From Amblyornis subalaris (Eukaryota; Chordata; Aves; Passeriformes; Ptilonorhynchidae): a stretch of DNA of 64,000 nucleotides. Location: NCBI GenBank assembly GCA_018881555.1, contig JACAXG010000080.1, forward strand, positions 1,267,314-1,331,313, read 5' to 3'. Made by a program: the position numbers and the translations under genes. The first letter of the stretch is position 1. Each line of letters begins with the position of its first letter. Below, piece after piece: positions 1 to 11,830 of this stretch. The notes under the pieces were generated by a model. It was not told the DNA's origin. It saw nothing but the letters and a program-made list of their open reading frames with translations, and searched no databases.

Positions 1-2904
1 TTGGGTTCACATACTGTGAGGCCTTGCCTGTGATCCCACAGAGACACAACGGAGCAAACTCCAGCCTGCAGGTCATGGTCACCACGAGCCTTGGATCCAG
101 AGCAGTGTGGGTGCTCTGTCAGTGGTCTCAGAGAGCAAAGCCTCTGCACCTCTGTGTGCAGAATGTTGGCACCAACCTGACTAAAGCCCCGTGGTGCGGG
201 GCAAGGGGCGCTGCAGTCAGAGCTGTGTGTATGACTTAAACTTTGATTTAAGGAAGTAAGATTGTCCAAATCTTAATGTGGAGCTGCCGTCCTCTCCACC
301 ATGGAAGCAACTTTTATATGAAGTTNTATTTGTCATTCTAGCTGCAGTATAGGTGAGTATTTACAGTCAGGTATTGCTGTGTGCAGGAGGTGAATATATC
401 ATTGATTTCTGCCTTGGCTTGCATACACTCTTTTTGCTTTCTGCAGTGTCAGTGAACTGCTGGATGCAGGTGCAAGCTGGTGTTGAATTTTCCAATTAAT
501 TGTCTAGTTCCACAGCCACCTCCCCATCTGGCTCAGCAGGCAGTCCCTGTTCAACAGGGGCCCACGGCACAAACACCGGGGTTTGACAGGCCAGCAGCGA
601 GATGTGTTGGCAGAGCTGTGCTGGGGCTGGGGAGTGTTTACAGATCAAGGCTGAGCGGACTGACACTGCTGTGTACAGAGAAAATCGCCCTTTCTCTCGC
701 TGCCTGGCATTAACCAGCCCATCACTTCCGTGTGCCAAGGCTGGTGATGGCTGTGTTTGTGCTAGTAGAAGCAGCAGGGCTGAGCCTGGCAGCCAGGAGT
801 GTTAATGATTGTAATCCTGCTGCACTGACTCACTCGGCGACCTCAGGTTAATCGCTCGACCTTCTCTGGCTGGTTGCTGCAGCTGTGAAAATGAGCAAAA
901 GCAAAATTTCATCAGCCTCCAGATGCTGAATCGGAGCTGAGTTTTCTTGTTGGAAGCAGCAGAATATTAATTTCTATCATAAGTTAAAAGAAAAATGGGT
1001 GAAGGTGGCTGGTTAACTTGTAGTTTGTTAGGGAGTTGTCCTCATCTGAATGTGACTTTGGATTGCGATGTATCCTACAAATGCATGTTAAACTTACNGT
1101 TTATTTTGCTAACTGTAATGTTTTGGAAAGCGAAGCATGAGGTCTTTTTCATTCAAACTTTCTCCAAGAGGGGAAGTATATAGAAGAAAAAACTATAAAG
1201 CACTTCCATTTGACAGCTACATCTATGTCCCCTGTTGTGGTGTTTGAGCTATAATAGATCCTTGTATGAAAGACTGTATGTTTTATTTATAGATATTTGA
1301 AATTAGTTACTTATGTGTAATGGGGAACAATGAATACTGAAAGCTCCAGGCCAATTCAGGGTTTTTCTGTAGTGTGAACGAAGGCTGCTTTGTTTTGGTC
1401 CCCAAGTATTTCTTGAATAATTGTGGTTTGGAAAACCAAGTACACGTTGAGTCCATTGCTGTGTTTCAACTGTGGATTNGATTTTTCAGATGGGAGCACA
1501 TAGATTGGCACGTGGACTCTGACATTTAAATAGTCCTTCCGGAGAGCTAAGATGCAAGACTTGAATGTAGGTTTAAAAGTTAAAGAATTGGGATGAAGAC
1601 ACGCTGAAAAGCTGGAGTAAAGGTGTAAAATAATCAGCATTCAAAATAAGCTGATCTGAAACCCTGACTATTTGTTAATTAAGCTTGGATCCAAATTCAC
1701 CCTTCACGAACATCTCAAAAGTACAGAATACAGAGAGTTTTGATTTAGCTCGTTGCCATTTTTGTCTGGATGTGTTGGTGTGTAGCCCATGCATCAGCCT
1801 GGAACCGTTTCCCTGCAGAAGGCATTGTCTCAGGAGCAGTGCAGAGCGTGGCACGGTGTTGTGGTTTCTCACGGGGAGATTTTTACCCTGGTACGTAATT
1901 CTTGTTAACGTTCACATGATATCCATCCCGTTGGTAAGAGTGCAAGTCAGGGCTATCCCCTCAGGCAGCCTTCATTTAAACACTCTTCCTAGTGCCAGAT
2001 TTCTAGGCATTTTTCTCTTCTAATGAATGCATGTGTTTTAGAGCAGAGACCTTTCCAGCCCTCCTCTCCCCTTCCCCCAGTCCTGCCCGTTTCAGTGCCG
2101 TGTATTGCGCGGGGTCGTTACTCAAATGTTGCTCTGAAGAGTTTCAGAAAACCTGTCAAAATGATTAAGAGTCTGAAATTCTATATTACATTAATGTTTT
2201 TAAAACATCTTATTCAACAGACAATATAATATGAAATATAACAAAAAAAAATCAAATACTGGCTCATACATAACACTTCTTGAGGGGCTGCTGTCACTTT
2301 GTTGAAAGCAAATATTTTGAGAAGTGTGTCTAGCTCTGCAATGTGAGGAAAAAAATTGAAATAGTCTGTGCTGGTGTCAAATCATTTTTTAATAAACTGA
2401 GAGCATTTATAGTTTTCAGTCTCCATTAGAAGATTTTCTTGGGCAGATTTGACTGTAAACTCACACAGTTTATTTTAAAAGGGCTTCAAGACCATCTGGG
2501 ATTTTGAAGTTTGGGGTTTTAAAATATTTTGTTCCTTACTGCGATGAGCAAGAAACTTCTTTGGAAATGCTTCATGTTGGCTAAGCTGGCAGGGCCATCC
2601 ANTTCTTAAAGGGGAACTGATTCATTTAATAATTCTGCACAAGTGGGGAGAAAAAAGCCCAGTACTAGTAAAGTCCCAAAAGAAACTCCTAGCTAAATAT
2701 TTAATGACTTCGAGTAAGAGAGGACAGTGATGAATAAGGTGGGGAGTTCTGAATTAAAGACTGCAAGACTCATTTTCACAACCTCTTTATAATTGATTCT
2801 TCCCCACAGATTTGGGGGTTTAACCTNTTAATTTGGTGTAAGAACTACACTCCCCATGTTTCTTGTAGGCTACCTTTGAGTACTGAAAGATCACAATAAG
2901 CTCT
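1..2904. other. unique non-coding DNA
   Basis: No recognisable gene. Open frames on both strands are short (112 codons or fewer) and resemble no family I know. A small CpG-richer patch lies at about 815-870, inside otherwise CpG-poor DNA. A pyrimidine-rich AG at about 444-445 is followed 23 bases later by a donor-like 'cag|gtgcaag', which could be a decoy microexon but has no support beyond its shape. From about 2200 onward the sequence is AT-rich with A and T runs. The rest reads as ordinary intronic or intergenic DNA. Confidence 0.6.
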
Positions 2905-3060
2905 CCACAGACCCTTCGGGCTCACCCAGCCTGTCTCCAGAGCAGAGGGGCTCCAGCCCATGCAGTTTCTCCNTGGTTTCCTGTGGACCTGCTCCAACAG
3001 ATCCCTGTCTCCCTTCACGCTGTGTCTGGTGCTGATTTTGTGCCCTGCCTTTGTTTGTCC
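2905..3060 (-). mobile_element. CR1 LINE fragment, degenerate
   Basis: On the plus strand the phrase 'gtggacctgctccaacag' (about 2983-3000) and the surrounding C-rich text resemble the antisense of the distal CR1 ORF2 region, where 'ctctggacctgctccaacag' is typical of avian copies. The copy would lie on the minus strand. No CR1 3' octamer tail is present and both ends are indistinct, so this would be an internal, old, truncated piece. It could instead be a chance GC-rich match. Assignment rests on one short block. Confidence 0.38.
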
Positions 3061-6000
3061 TGTTCTCCTGCTGTGAACTGAATCCCAGCACAGAAGGATG
3101 GGTGGCTTCTNAAGGTGTTTTGCCCACCAAGTGAGTACAACCACCCTACACCTGGTTTCCTTCCAGCACTTTCAACTCACCTGTTCCTGAAAGCCCCAGT
3201 GATGCCATTCCAACCTTCCATGGGCAATTTAGTTAATTAAGCTACAACTGTTGGATAATTCCTTACATGCCTAAGCTGAATGTTTTGTGATGGAATTCAG
3301 TCTCTTTCCTCTCATCCTACTCATGGAACACTCATCCTTTTTGCATCAGCCCGGCGATGTATCTGAAGACAGTTACCCATCTCCCTCCACCCCTGTCTCC
3401 AGACAGAATGATATCATATATTCTTTTTCAGCTTGGCACCTCAAAGGAATTCAGTTTCTGCAAGCTGTGTGGAAAAGAGGAGTTGAATAAAGGAAAGATG
3501 TGCGAATTGGTGTTCTTACAAAAAGACATATATGCAGAATTCAAATGTTACCCGTTCTGAGACATCTTGCCAACAAGCTGGCTCACAGTGGAAATGTTGC
3601 ACAGGCTGCCTGTTCTCCAGACAGATAGGAAAGGCTGGGAGCTGGAGAGCCTGGGAGATGTGAGAGGGGGAAGGAAGGAAAGGGGATGCTGAAACAAAGA
3701 CTATCTTAGAGAAAATAAATGCTGAGATTGTTGTGGTGGAGTGAATAGGACTAAACACAGAATTTTTTAGTTTCAGTGTTCGCTGCACTGTTGGTGTTAA
3801 GACTTGTTTTGAGCAGGCGTGGGAGTCTGGTACACATCCTAGGACCCAAAATTCCTGAACTTTCCTTAAGGTCATTTTGTAGTCTGAGCCAGTCTAATTA
3901 TTTTATAATGGGATGTAAATTATTTGGAAAACATATTGAACTGAGTGTTCAGTCTCACAAATTTTGTTCCATGTTTTACTGCTGGAATGAGAAGAAAGAG
4001 ATCTTTGTATCAGGATTTTCATTATTAAATTGGTGATAATTATCTGCATTTTGAAATACATGAGTGAAGAACAGTATATACATACATAGTTATCAGTCTA
4101 TATCTTTTATCAGAGGAGGGAAAAATGTTGAATATCCTACAGAAGCATTATATAAAGAAAAAANCAGTGCAATTTGCCTAACAAAAAAATACCACGTCTC
4201 TACAACTGAGATCTTGGTACCTTGCTCTTACACGAGATAACATGCCAATCTAAGCATTTCAGCAAGTATATGATTTATACTCAGGGTTATTTGTGCTGGA
4301 AAAGTGTGGTGATCTGTAGAGGAAAAAATCAGACTTGTCATATGAACTCATTTCAGCACAAGAGTCAGTCAAGAGAAACATTAGAGAAGTGTGTGTGCGA
4401 AGGGGGGACTCACTGCCAGGATTTACTTGCAGTCATTTTGTTCGTCTGTGATTTCCATTGCACTTTCTGTTTTGGTAGAATTTCCTCCTAGATGACTCTA
4501 ACTCCAGTTTGGGTTTACNGAGCATTATTTAGTGTGCAGGTCTCCAGCATGTCAACAGCCATGGGCATTGTCTTGTTCCTGCAACATTTTTGCCTNTACC
4601 ACTTTTTGATGGTCCCTTTAAAGGTTCTCCGTTTATCCCCTGTGATCCCTTCACCCTTTGTGCAGCATGGATCAGAGGAGTTGATTTATTGCACTAAATC
4701 CATGTGAGCAAGCTCAATACACAGAGATTATTCTTCTTTCCTCAGTGCTGGTTTTATATATATATNTTTTCACTATTTATTTCTTGATTTTACAGCTTCT
4801 GAAGGAGGTGTTTGGAAACACAGAAGTATAGGTTAACATCTTTGGAAACCTAGAATTTCCTTCAAATGNTTCTTGAGACTCTACAGTTGTCACATTTTTG
4901 GATTGACCAGAGATTTAATTGGAAGAATGTACATGAGTTCTTAAAAGCCAGGAGAAATACNGCGACAGCTGAAAAAAAACCCCAAATGTGGCATTGGAGT
5001 TGTNCATAGATTGTCTTCAAAGCGGTGTTTCAGCAAAAATTTCTGGAAAGAGTTTTCAATAAAACAGTCTCCATGACTCTGTGGAAATTATGACACAGAG
5101 GTTGGTGCTGGAGCAGATTGATAGTGGAAGGGTGGAAAAAGTGTAGGAAACTTTGTTCTTGTTAAATGGTAAATTAAATTGCGTTGCCTGCCTGTTAAAC
5201 AGCAGATGTACCTGCTGGAAGCAGTTCCGTGAGCAGATCCGCAGGCAGGAGGCTGAAGCTCAGAGTGTTTCCCTCCAAGGTGGAAGCTTTTCCCAAGTGG
5301 CTGTGTAAGAACCCCNGGCCCTGTGGAATAGTGTGGAACCAAGGGACACTCATATTGCGCTAGCACAGCCTTTTCCACTGGCCAATTGGAGTGTTTATAA
5401 GAAGGTAATGAAACTTCCAACTTTTTTTTCACGTTTTTCGCAGGCAAGGAAAGAATGTGCAAAATGTGTTGCTAAATTATTTCGGCAAACGATCCCAAGA
5501 AACCTCACCATGGCAGGCAGTGACATGGCTGAGGTCAGGACCAGGCTCCACTGGTTTGAGTTTTCCACTTAAACCACTAAACCACACTTTGAAGAGAGCT
5601 TGCTAGTAAAACGCTGTCAAAGCTCTCCTTTTGTTTCCCCTTCTGTCCTTCACTCTCTCTATGTNTATCCTTGCAACCAATTTATCAAGGCTGTTAAAGG
5701 CTAATTGTATTTTGAACGTGAAAAAGTATCTAAAGTGCTAGTATAGTAAATAATTCTTATGGGATTTTGACTCTCAGGTGGTGCAATGTTCCCTTCACAT
5801 ACAGGCATCCTATCCAGTAAAAGTCCCCGCTGCAAATTCTATGGCTTCACTGAAATAAATGAGTAAAATTCATAAACAAAACCCATGTGGTCTTCATACT
5901 GCAAGCTCNGAGCATCAGGTATCCTTTGAAATTAAAATTCCAGCAGTGTGTCCTCCAGCATTTGCAGGAGGTGTGTGGAAGTAAATTTTGTTGAAAATAA

Positions 6001-7542
6001 GCTGTACTTTGAATACAAAGATGAAATAGAAGAGTATTTTTACATGGCACTTCTGGAACTTGCCATATTTTTCTTGAAGGTCATATAAATANCAATAAAA
6101 ATCTGAGACCCTCAGTCTCACAGGAACATTGTTCATTATGGACCATGTTAAGGCATTTATGTACCTGGTAGTAAATGGATGGGAATTGTGTAATTCAAGT
6201 GTGGGCACAGAGGGAATGAACGAAACTAAATTCAGCTAAATCGTGACATTAAATGGCCAGGAAATGCTTCAGATAATCAAAGTGATGTAGAACCATGACT
6301 TCTGGAACTCTGCTAGTCTTGATTTTCTTGCCCAGATATTTCAGTGCAATAGATACAGATTCCAGGATCTGATTGCTGTGATGGCTGAAGAAAAAAGTTT
6401 GATTCTCACTTAGTGGAATTACACAACTGCAGAGACAAACTTGACCAGAACTTGCTGCTGGTTAGCAGTTATTTCTGAGAGCAGTTACTTCCAGATCTGA
6501 ACTGGAAACAGTGGATTAGTGGAAGCTGAAGGGATAAGGTGGCAACTGTGATATCACCTCTCCTGTGGAATGGTCTCATTTATTGAGTCCATAGTGTTCC
6601 ATCCCCCTGAAATGATAAACTTAGTAATGTGACACAAAGAGGATAGTGACTGTTCTTTGCTGTTTCACACTTTGGGGAACAAAAACACACTTTGGGAAAC
6701 TCAAGCCCTTAAGTCTCAGTGTTAATAATCTGAACGCAAAAAGGGGGAAAACAAGCTGTGTGTTAAAGACGATGCACCTTTCCAGCAGTTCACATTTTTC
6801 TTTACTTTCCATTAGTAAATGTCTGCTCCACTGTGAGGCTTTTCTCTGAACATTTGGGAATATTTTAATGCCCTTAAAGTTGCAGATTTCTATTAACAGG
6901 CTGTGCTTTCCTCTTGCTTTGGTATCCTCACACGTGTTTTGCCTTTGGCACTCGGCAGTGGATAATGAGGTTACCTAATGTGTTGACTGTTGGCTCCATG
7001 CTCTTTAATAGTCCAGCAGGATGCCTTTCCTGGACTTGTTTGGGGTTTTTTTGGTGGGCACAGGGGACAGATGCTGTGTTAGGAATCCTTCCTTCTNGAG
7101 GCCTATGCTTGGTATTGTTTCCAGCTGAGATTCTGGTGCATCGTGAACTGAAGGAGAGCTGTGTCTGCTTGCAGTAGGAGAAAGTGCTTGTCATGGCTTT
7201 GACATGGTGCTGGGTTTATCATGGGAGGTGAGGTGCTGCAAGTCACATCCTTTTTCCTACCAATGGAACCCATGCTCCTGGAGGCAGCGCAGTTCCTGAT
7301 GGAAGCTGTCACCTGTCAGAGCTGATTCTATGTCAGCTGATGAACCTGGCTCCAAATGACAAGTGACCTTCTCGTGGGAAGGAGAAGGTGAACTCTGCCT
7401 TGTTTCTACCCAGGTTCAATAAATAAGTTAATAACTACTTTTTAAAATCCTGGCTTACTGAGAGATCTCATCTTACAGTTGTTGNTGAATTTCTGTATTT
7501 GTTTTATTATTATTATAATTTTTTTACACTCACTACATTTAT
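3061..7542. other. unique non-coding DNA with short internal repeat
   Basis: No gene recognised. Open frames are short (up to about 124 codons), frequently overlap on opposite strands and lack family motifs. At 6666-6700 a 20-bp unit beginning 'cacactttggg' occurs twice in tandem with a few differences. A short (TTA)n-like tract lies at about 7505-7525, just before the next CR1 copy. Single Ns are fairly dense in the first 2 kb of this interval. Confidence 0.6.
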
Positions 7543-7735
7543 CACAGAATNATAGAACAGTTTGGGTTGAAAGGGACCTTAAAGCTCATCTCATTCCACC
7601 CCCTTGGGACATCTTCCACTAGAATGGTTTGCTCCAAGCCCCAACCTGACAGGTTACTCCAAGCCCTGTCCAACNTGGCCTTGAACACTTTTGAAGNCCT
7701 GCAGTCAGACTTTCTTAGATATTGCACCTGATGTA
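7543..7735 (-). mobile_element. CR1 LINE 3' end, truncated
   Basis: CR1 is a non-LTR retrotransposon copied by target-primed reverse transcription, which leaves mostly 5'-truncated copies. The plus strand begins 'atcacagaat' then 'ggttgaaagggacctt', the reverse complement of the CR1 3' terminus ('aaggtccctttcaacc' ... 'attctgtgat'), so the element lies on the minus strand. Upstream on that strand a frame still spells LDRAWSNL, matching the 'gacagggcttggagcaacct' region of CR1. Ns and substitutions interrupt it, and only the last roughly 190 bp survive. It has no coding capacity. Confidence 0.88.
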
Positions 7736-10700
7736 CAGAAGGAATTACAGGAAAAGACCTGCAAACCGAATGTTATTTTGAGGTTCTTTGTCTCTTCCCC
7801 ACAGCAGTTTCAGTGACCATCCCTCGTGATGGTCAGATGGTCTCTGTTTGCTTCTGTCCTCTATCAGTGTGTTATTTTGTGTCTTACATTCTAAGTACAA
7901 AGGGAGAACCTTCATTTGGTCATCAAACCCACAAAGGCCACTTAAGGATCGTGGTGGAAGGAATCAGAACAAAGCCTGGGAACAGCACAGGCTATTATGT
8001 AAGTGCCAGGTGCATTCATATCTCTACCAGATTGGTTTCCTCTGCCTTGGCATGCAACAGAGCTACAAAAATCTTTANAGGTCCAATGATAATGAGAGGT
8101 GCAGAATGGAGCAGAGCTGGAGCAGTCTCAGTCTGTCTGGATGGGGAAGGATGTTTGGAGGGAGTGCAGGGAGGAGCTACACTGCAGGATTATGAGGGGG
8201 TTTCACAATACAAGAGCTGGGGGACATGCAATAAAATTAATAGGNAAGGTGTTAAGACAAACAAAAATAAGTGCTTTTTAGACAACTTACTTGAAAACTT
8301 TCTAAAATGAGAAAATGTAGATTTCTTTTTTCAATAGAACAAGTAAAAGCAATGGAATAAATGAGATGTCTGATTAATGTACCTCTGAAATGTGTGGCAG
8401 AGCGTGTGAGTGTCCAGGTTGTCCTCACCAGATGTGTTAGTGCTAATTCAAGTGAAGATTTCCCTGCTTTTGAAGGTACGAATATACAGCAGGCTCTCTT
8501 GGTGGCATGGAAGTATTTAGGAGAAAACAAGAAATAGAAGAGAGAAACTGTATGTATAGAAAGATAAAAACATCTCCAGGATGAAGTCTTTCCCATTGAA
8601 GTTCAGAAAGTTGGGTGTTGAAGAATCAGGACATTTTTTGACAAATTATTTCAAAGGTCTCATTACGGATCAATTTTTAGACTTATGATCACAGCAGCTT
8701 AACTTCCTGACTTTCTTTCCACACTTAAAAGCATAAGTTGAAGCAGAACTAGGCTTTATCTATATTTCATAATAGGATCATATTCCCATTTTTCAAAGGC
8801 AATTTTTTTTTTTAAAGGTTCTGCAAGGTACATGAAAAAACTTGAAAAGAAATCAAGTCTATGTAAGGTTTAGCAATTGTTGTTCAAATGTTCCAGATTT
8901 CCCAGTGCAGCATTCAGACCCCTGATTCTTCCAGGCAAGATTTGGAGTTAGTTTTGTGGCACCCTATAGCAAAACATTACTGTAGTTCCTAGAATTTGGT
9001 GAAAAATGTAGGGAAAATTAAATCCATATGCTACTCCTTGAAGCAGACCTGTATCCCCCCAGTTACCCTTAAGCTCCTGAATTTCATAAAGCTTTTTTTT
9101 CTTGTTAAAATTAATACCAGATTTAAGTTAGATAAGGTCACGTGTTATTTAGTCACCAGTGAAGATGTCAGAATAGAAATGATTTACACTGGAAATAGAA
9201 TTACTGCTTGTTATTGTAGAATGGTGAGATGAGGCTGTTGATTATATAGAGATATAATATAGTGATATATATTTGTATTTATGGAGAGATAACCCTTTGA
9301 TGCTATTGGTGCTTTACTCTGAATGGGCTCCCTCATTTTTGAGGCTTTAATTTTTTTTCTAATACTTCTAAAATTATTATTTTGCTGACAAGATGNTGTA
9401 ATTTTCTAAAATGAATGAGCTTGGTGTCCATGAGAAGTGCTTGGTGGATACTGCAGTCTAAGCTTCAGCAGGATTCCTGCCCACCCTGCCAGCCTGACCT
9501 GCAAAGGTCNTCTTTAGAGCTGGAAGAGAATTCGTGCAAAGGCTGCTTTTCTGATCATATATTTAATTATAATCCTAGGTGGTCCTGTTTTTAGGAGAGT
9601 GGAGTAGATCATAGATTCCTGCTCCTTTTATTCAAATTAAGGTAAACTGCTTTCTCAGATTATTTTACCTTGAATATGGATACTTTGTCTAGGTAAAAAT
9701 GAACTTTGGGGTTGGCTTTTTCTATTTTAAACCCTTGCCTGTGACACTCAGGCACCCACAGGNGTAGCTCAGACCACGTTGCTGGATGTTTGGGAATCCT
9801 GGATGTGCTCCCTGTGTGCTCTGATCATNTCTGCAGCCTGTGTGGAGTGAGCCTAGCACTCCTGGGAGGTATCAGCCTCACTGCACGTGGGCTAAAAGAA
9901 AAATATGTCCTTGTCTAGGAAGTTTGATGCCTCCTGGAGCTGAGATCTNGCTGCACATGTGCATTTTGCCTTTGGGGCAGGGCAGAGAAGCTCTCCTGAC
10001 ACAAAAAAGAGTAAAAATGTCATCAGCTCGGGAGTCAAACTCGCTTTTATGTCTGACTCACTGAATTTTGACAACACATTTCAGCCTCCTGTGCTTTTTT
10101 CCTTCATATCTGTAGTCTGTTTACAACATGGGATCTGTAGAAAAGGTCTGTTCCTTAGTTTAGATACAATCCCTAGAGCATGGAGGGAGGGAGTAGAGTC
10201 TTGATCTCAGTTTGGCCCTCTGGGAAATTTTGTACTGTAAATAGAAGTAGTAAAAACTATCAGGTGATGACACTTTTTGGGCTGAGTTTTTTTGAACTGG
10301 AGACCTAAAGGTGAAATCATCTGTATCGNATTACCCACCACTGTGTCCAGACACTCTTAACTTTCCATGCACTGACGGATTCCTACTGGAGTAGCACACT
10401 CTGTCTCGTGGAAAGATTGCTGCTGTGCCCACAAACAACGCCGTGTGCTGCTTTGGAAAGCCACCTTGGGACACTCTGCAGGAGCTGCCACCAACCCAGA
10501 AGGATTTCTTAGGCGTTTATTATGTCCAGAAGGAAAATACTCATTCCTTAATTTCAATGCTATAGTTTGTTACTGTGTTTAATTCCCAAGAAGCTGTGAT
10601 GTGGAATAGTGTTTTCCACAGATACACTATTGACAGCACAAAACATTGACAGGCCCACATAGGTGCTTGCTGTTCAGATCACCCTAACACACACCTGGGA

Positions 10701-11489
10701 GAACTGGCTGGGTTGTTCTTCCTCCTTGTTATTCCTTTTCTATTTTCTTACTGCGTGTTCTTACATTTCCTTCCCTCTATCATCCATTTTGCTTCTGGTT
10801 GTGTTTTTGTCTTCCTGTCCTTTTTTTGGCAAATGTTGTGTTTCTAGGGGAGCTTCTGTTCCAGTGCAGGAACCTTTGCTGTGCAGTCTCCGTGTGTTTG
10901 TGCTGACATGCTTTGGCCAGGAGTTGTGTTGTGTGTTACTCAGAACACCTCCTTAGCAGCAGAGGCCACAGCTCTTCATGTTCGTGTAAATCTCCTTCTC
11001 TAGGACAACAGTTTTCTACTGATTTGTATTACTCTGGCAGCATCAACATTTTCAAACTGCTGCTGTGTCTCATCTGTTGTTTGAAGGCATTTAAGCACAC
11101 TTCTCTTGCAATTAGTCTCAATAATAATAATAATAACAACAGCATGCACTTCAAAGGTTTGGGAGTTCGGGTTTGCTTATGGATAGAGCAGCCAGTGAGC
11201 TCTTCCATTTAGCTTCTGAAACATTTTACTCCTTATTCAGTTAGGAGTTCAAATGACACTTCCTGTGATGATTTTTGAGTGGCTTTGTTCCACTGAAGAG
11301 CATAACCAAATGAAAAATTAGAGTAATATTTTTAGGCATAGACTAAATATTTTATCATTAACTGTCTCCAAGGTAAGGTCCTCTAACATAAAGCCTAGAC
11401 TTTACTGATGGAAAGGTGGTGCAAAGAAAGGATTTTGAAGGTGATCCCTCAGTTTCTCCCCCCAGACCGAGCCATCTTTTCACATGCAC
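7736..11489. other. unique non-coding DNA with a 165-codon open frame
   Basis: Directly after the CR1 copy, a pyrimidine-rich AG ('tcttccccacag', ending about 7804) precedes an open plus-strand frame running to 8310 with an N-interrupted translation. I recognise no domain in it and its composition is not clearly coding. The rest is AT-rich, with a run of T at about 8807-8816 and TA-rich DNA at about 9245-9275. A short (AAT)n tract lies at 11120-11135. No gene is recognised. Confidence 0.55.
11120..11140. repeat. short (AAT)n microsatellite
   Basis: About five AAT units are followed by AAC units. It is short and interrupted, and of no evident function. Confidence 0.7.
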
Positions 11490-11830
11490 GGAGCCATTGC
11501 TCCCGCTCAAGTGGAATTTTGATTGGAAAAGTCTGCCCCGCCGAGCGGTCTCAGCTCACTACACCTGTGCAGCGGCAGGAGTAGCCAAGTTCTCTTTCCC
11601 GTAATTTCGAACTAACTGCGAAACACATAAATTCCCAGCCGTGACCTCTCTGTGCATTCCGCACGCTTTTGGCAGGGAGCAGGGCTGCCTCGAGCCCCTC
11701 GTGCGCTGCGGCGCGGCCGACCCCGGGCGGGAGAGCCACGAACGCTCCGTGCGCTCGCGCCTTCGCATCCATCGCCGCGCGAGCTGGGGGGGTTCGTGCA
11801 CAGCTCCGCTTTTCCCGTAAGCATTCCCAG
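11490..11830. promoter_or_regulatory. CpG island, candidate promoter / first exon
   Basis: By eye I count roughly 34 CpG dinucleotides in about 340 bp, densest at 11690-11785 ('gctgcggcgcggccgacc' and 'atcgccgcgcgag'), whereas the flanking kilobases have almost none. Unmethylated islands of this kind in vertebrates usually mark transcription starts. No TATA box is obvious. Donor-like sites exist on both strands: 'gtaagc' at 11817 on plus, and 'cag|gtgtag' near the low-coordinate edge on minus. A minus-strand ATG at 11770-11772 in strong Kozak context ('gcggcgatgg') opens 73 codons ending at 11551. Direction is therefore undecided. It could be a gene promoter, a lncRNA promoter or an orphan island. 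Confidence 0.6.

Noticed and set aside
7813..8310. 165-codon plus-strand open frame after a pyrimidine-rich AG
   Set aside because: Contains several Ns, has no recognisable domain and has a composition like random translation. It could still be intronic sequence after a decoy acceptor.
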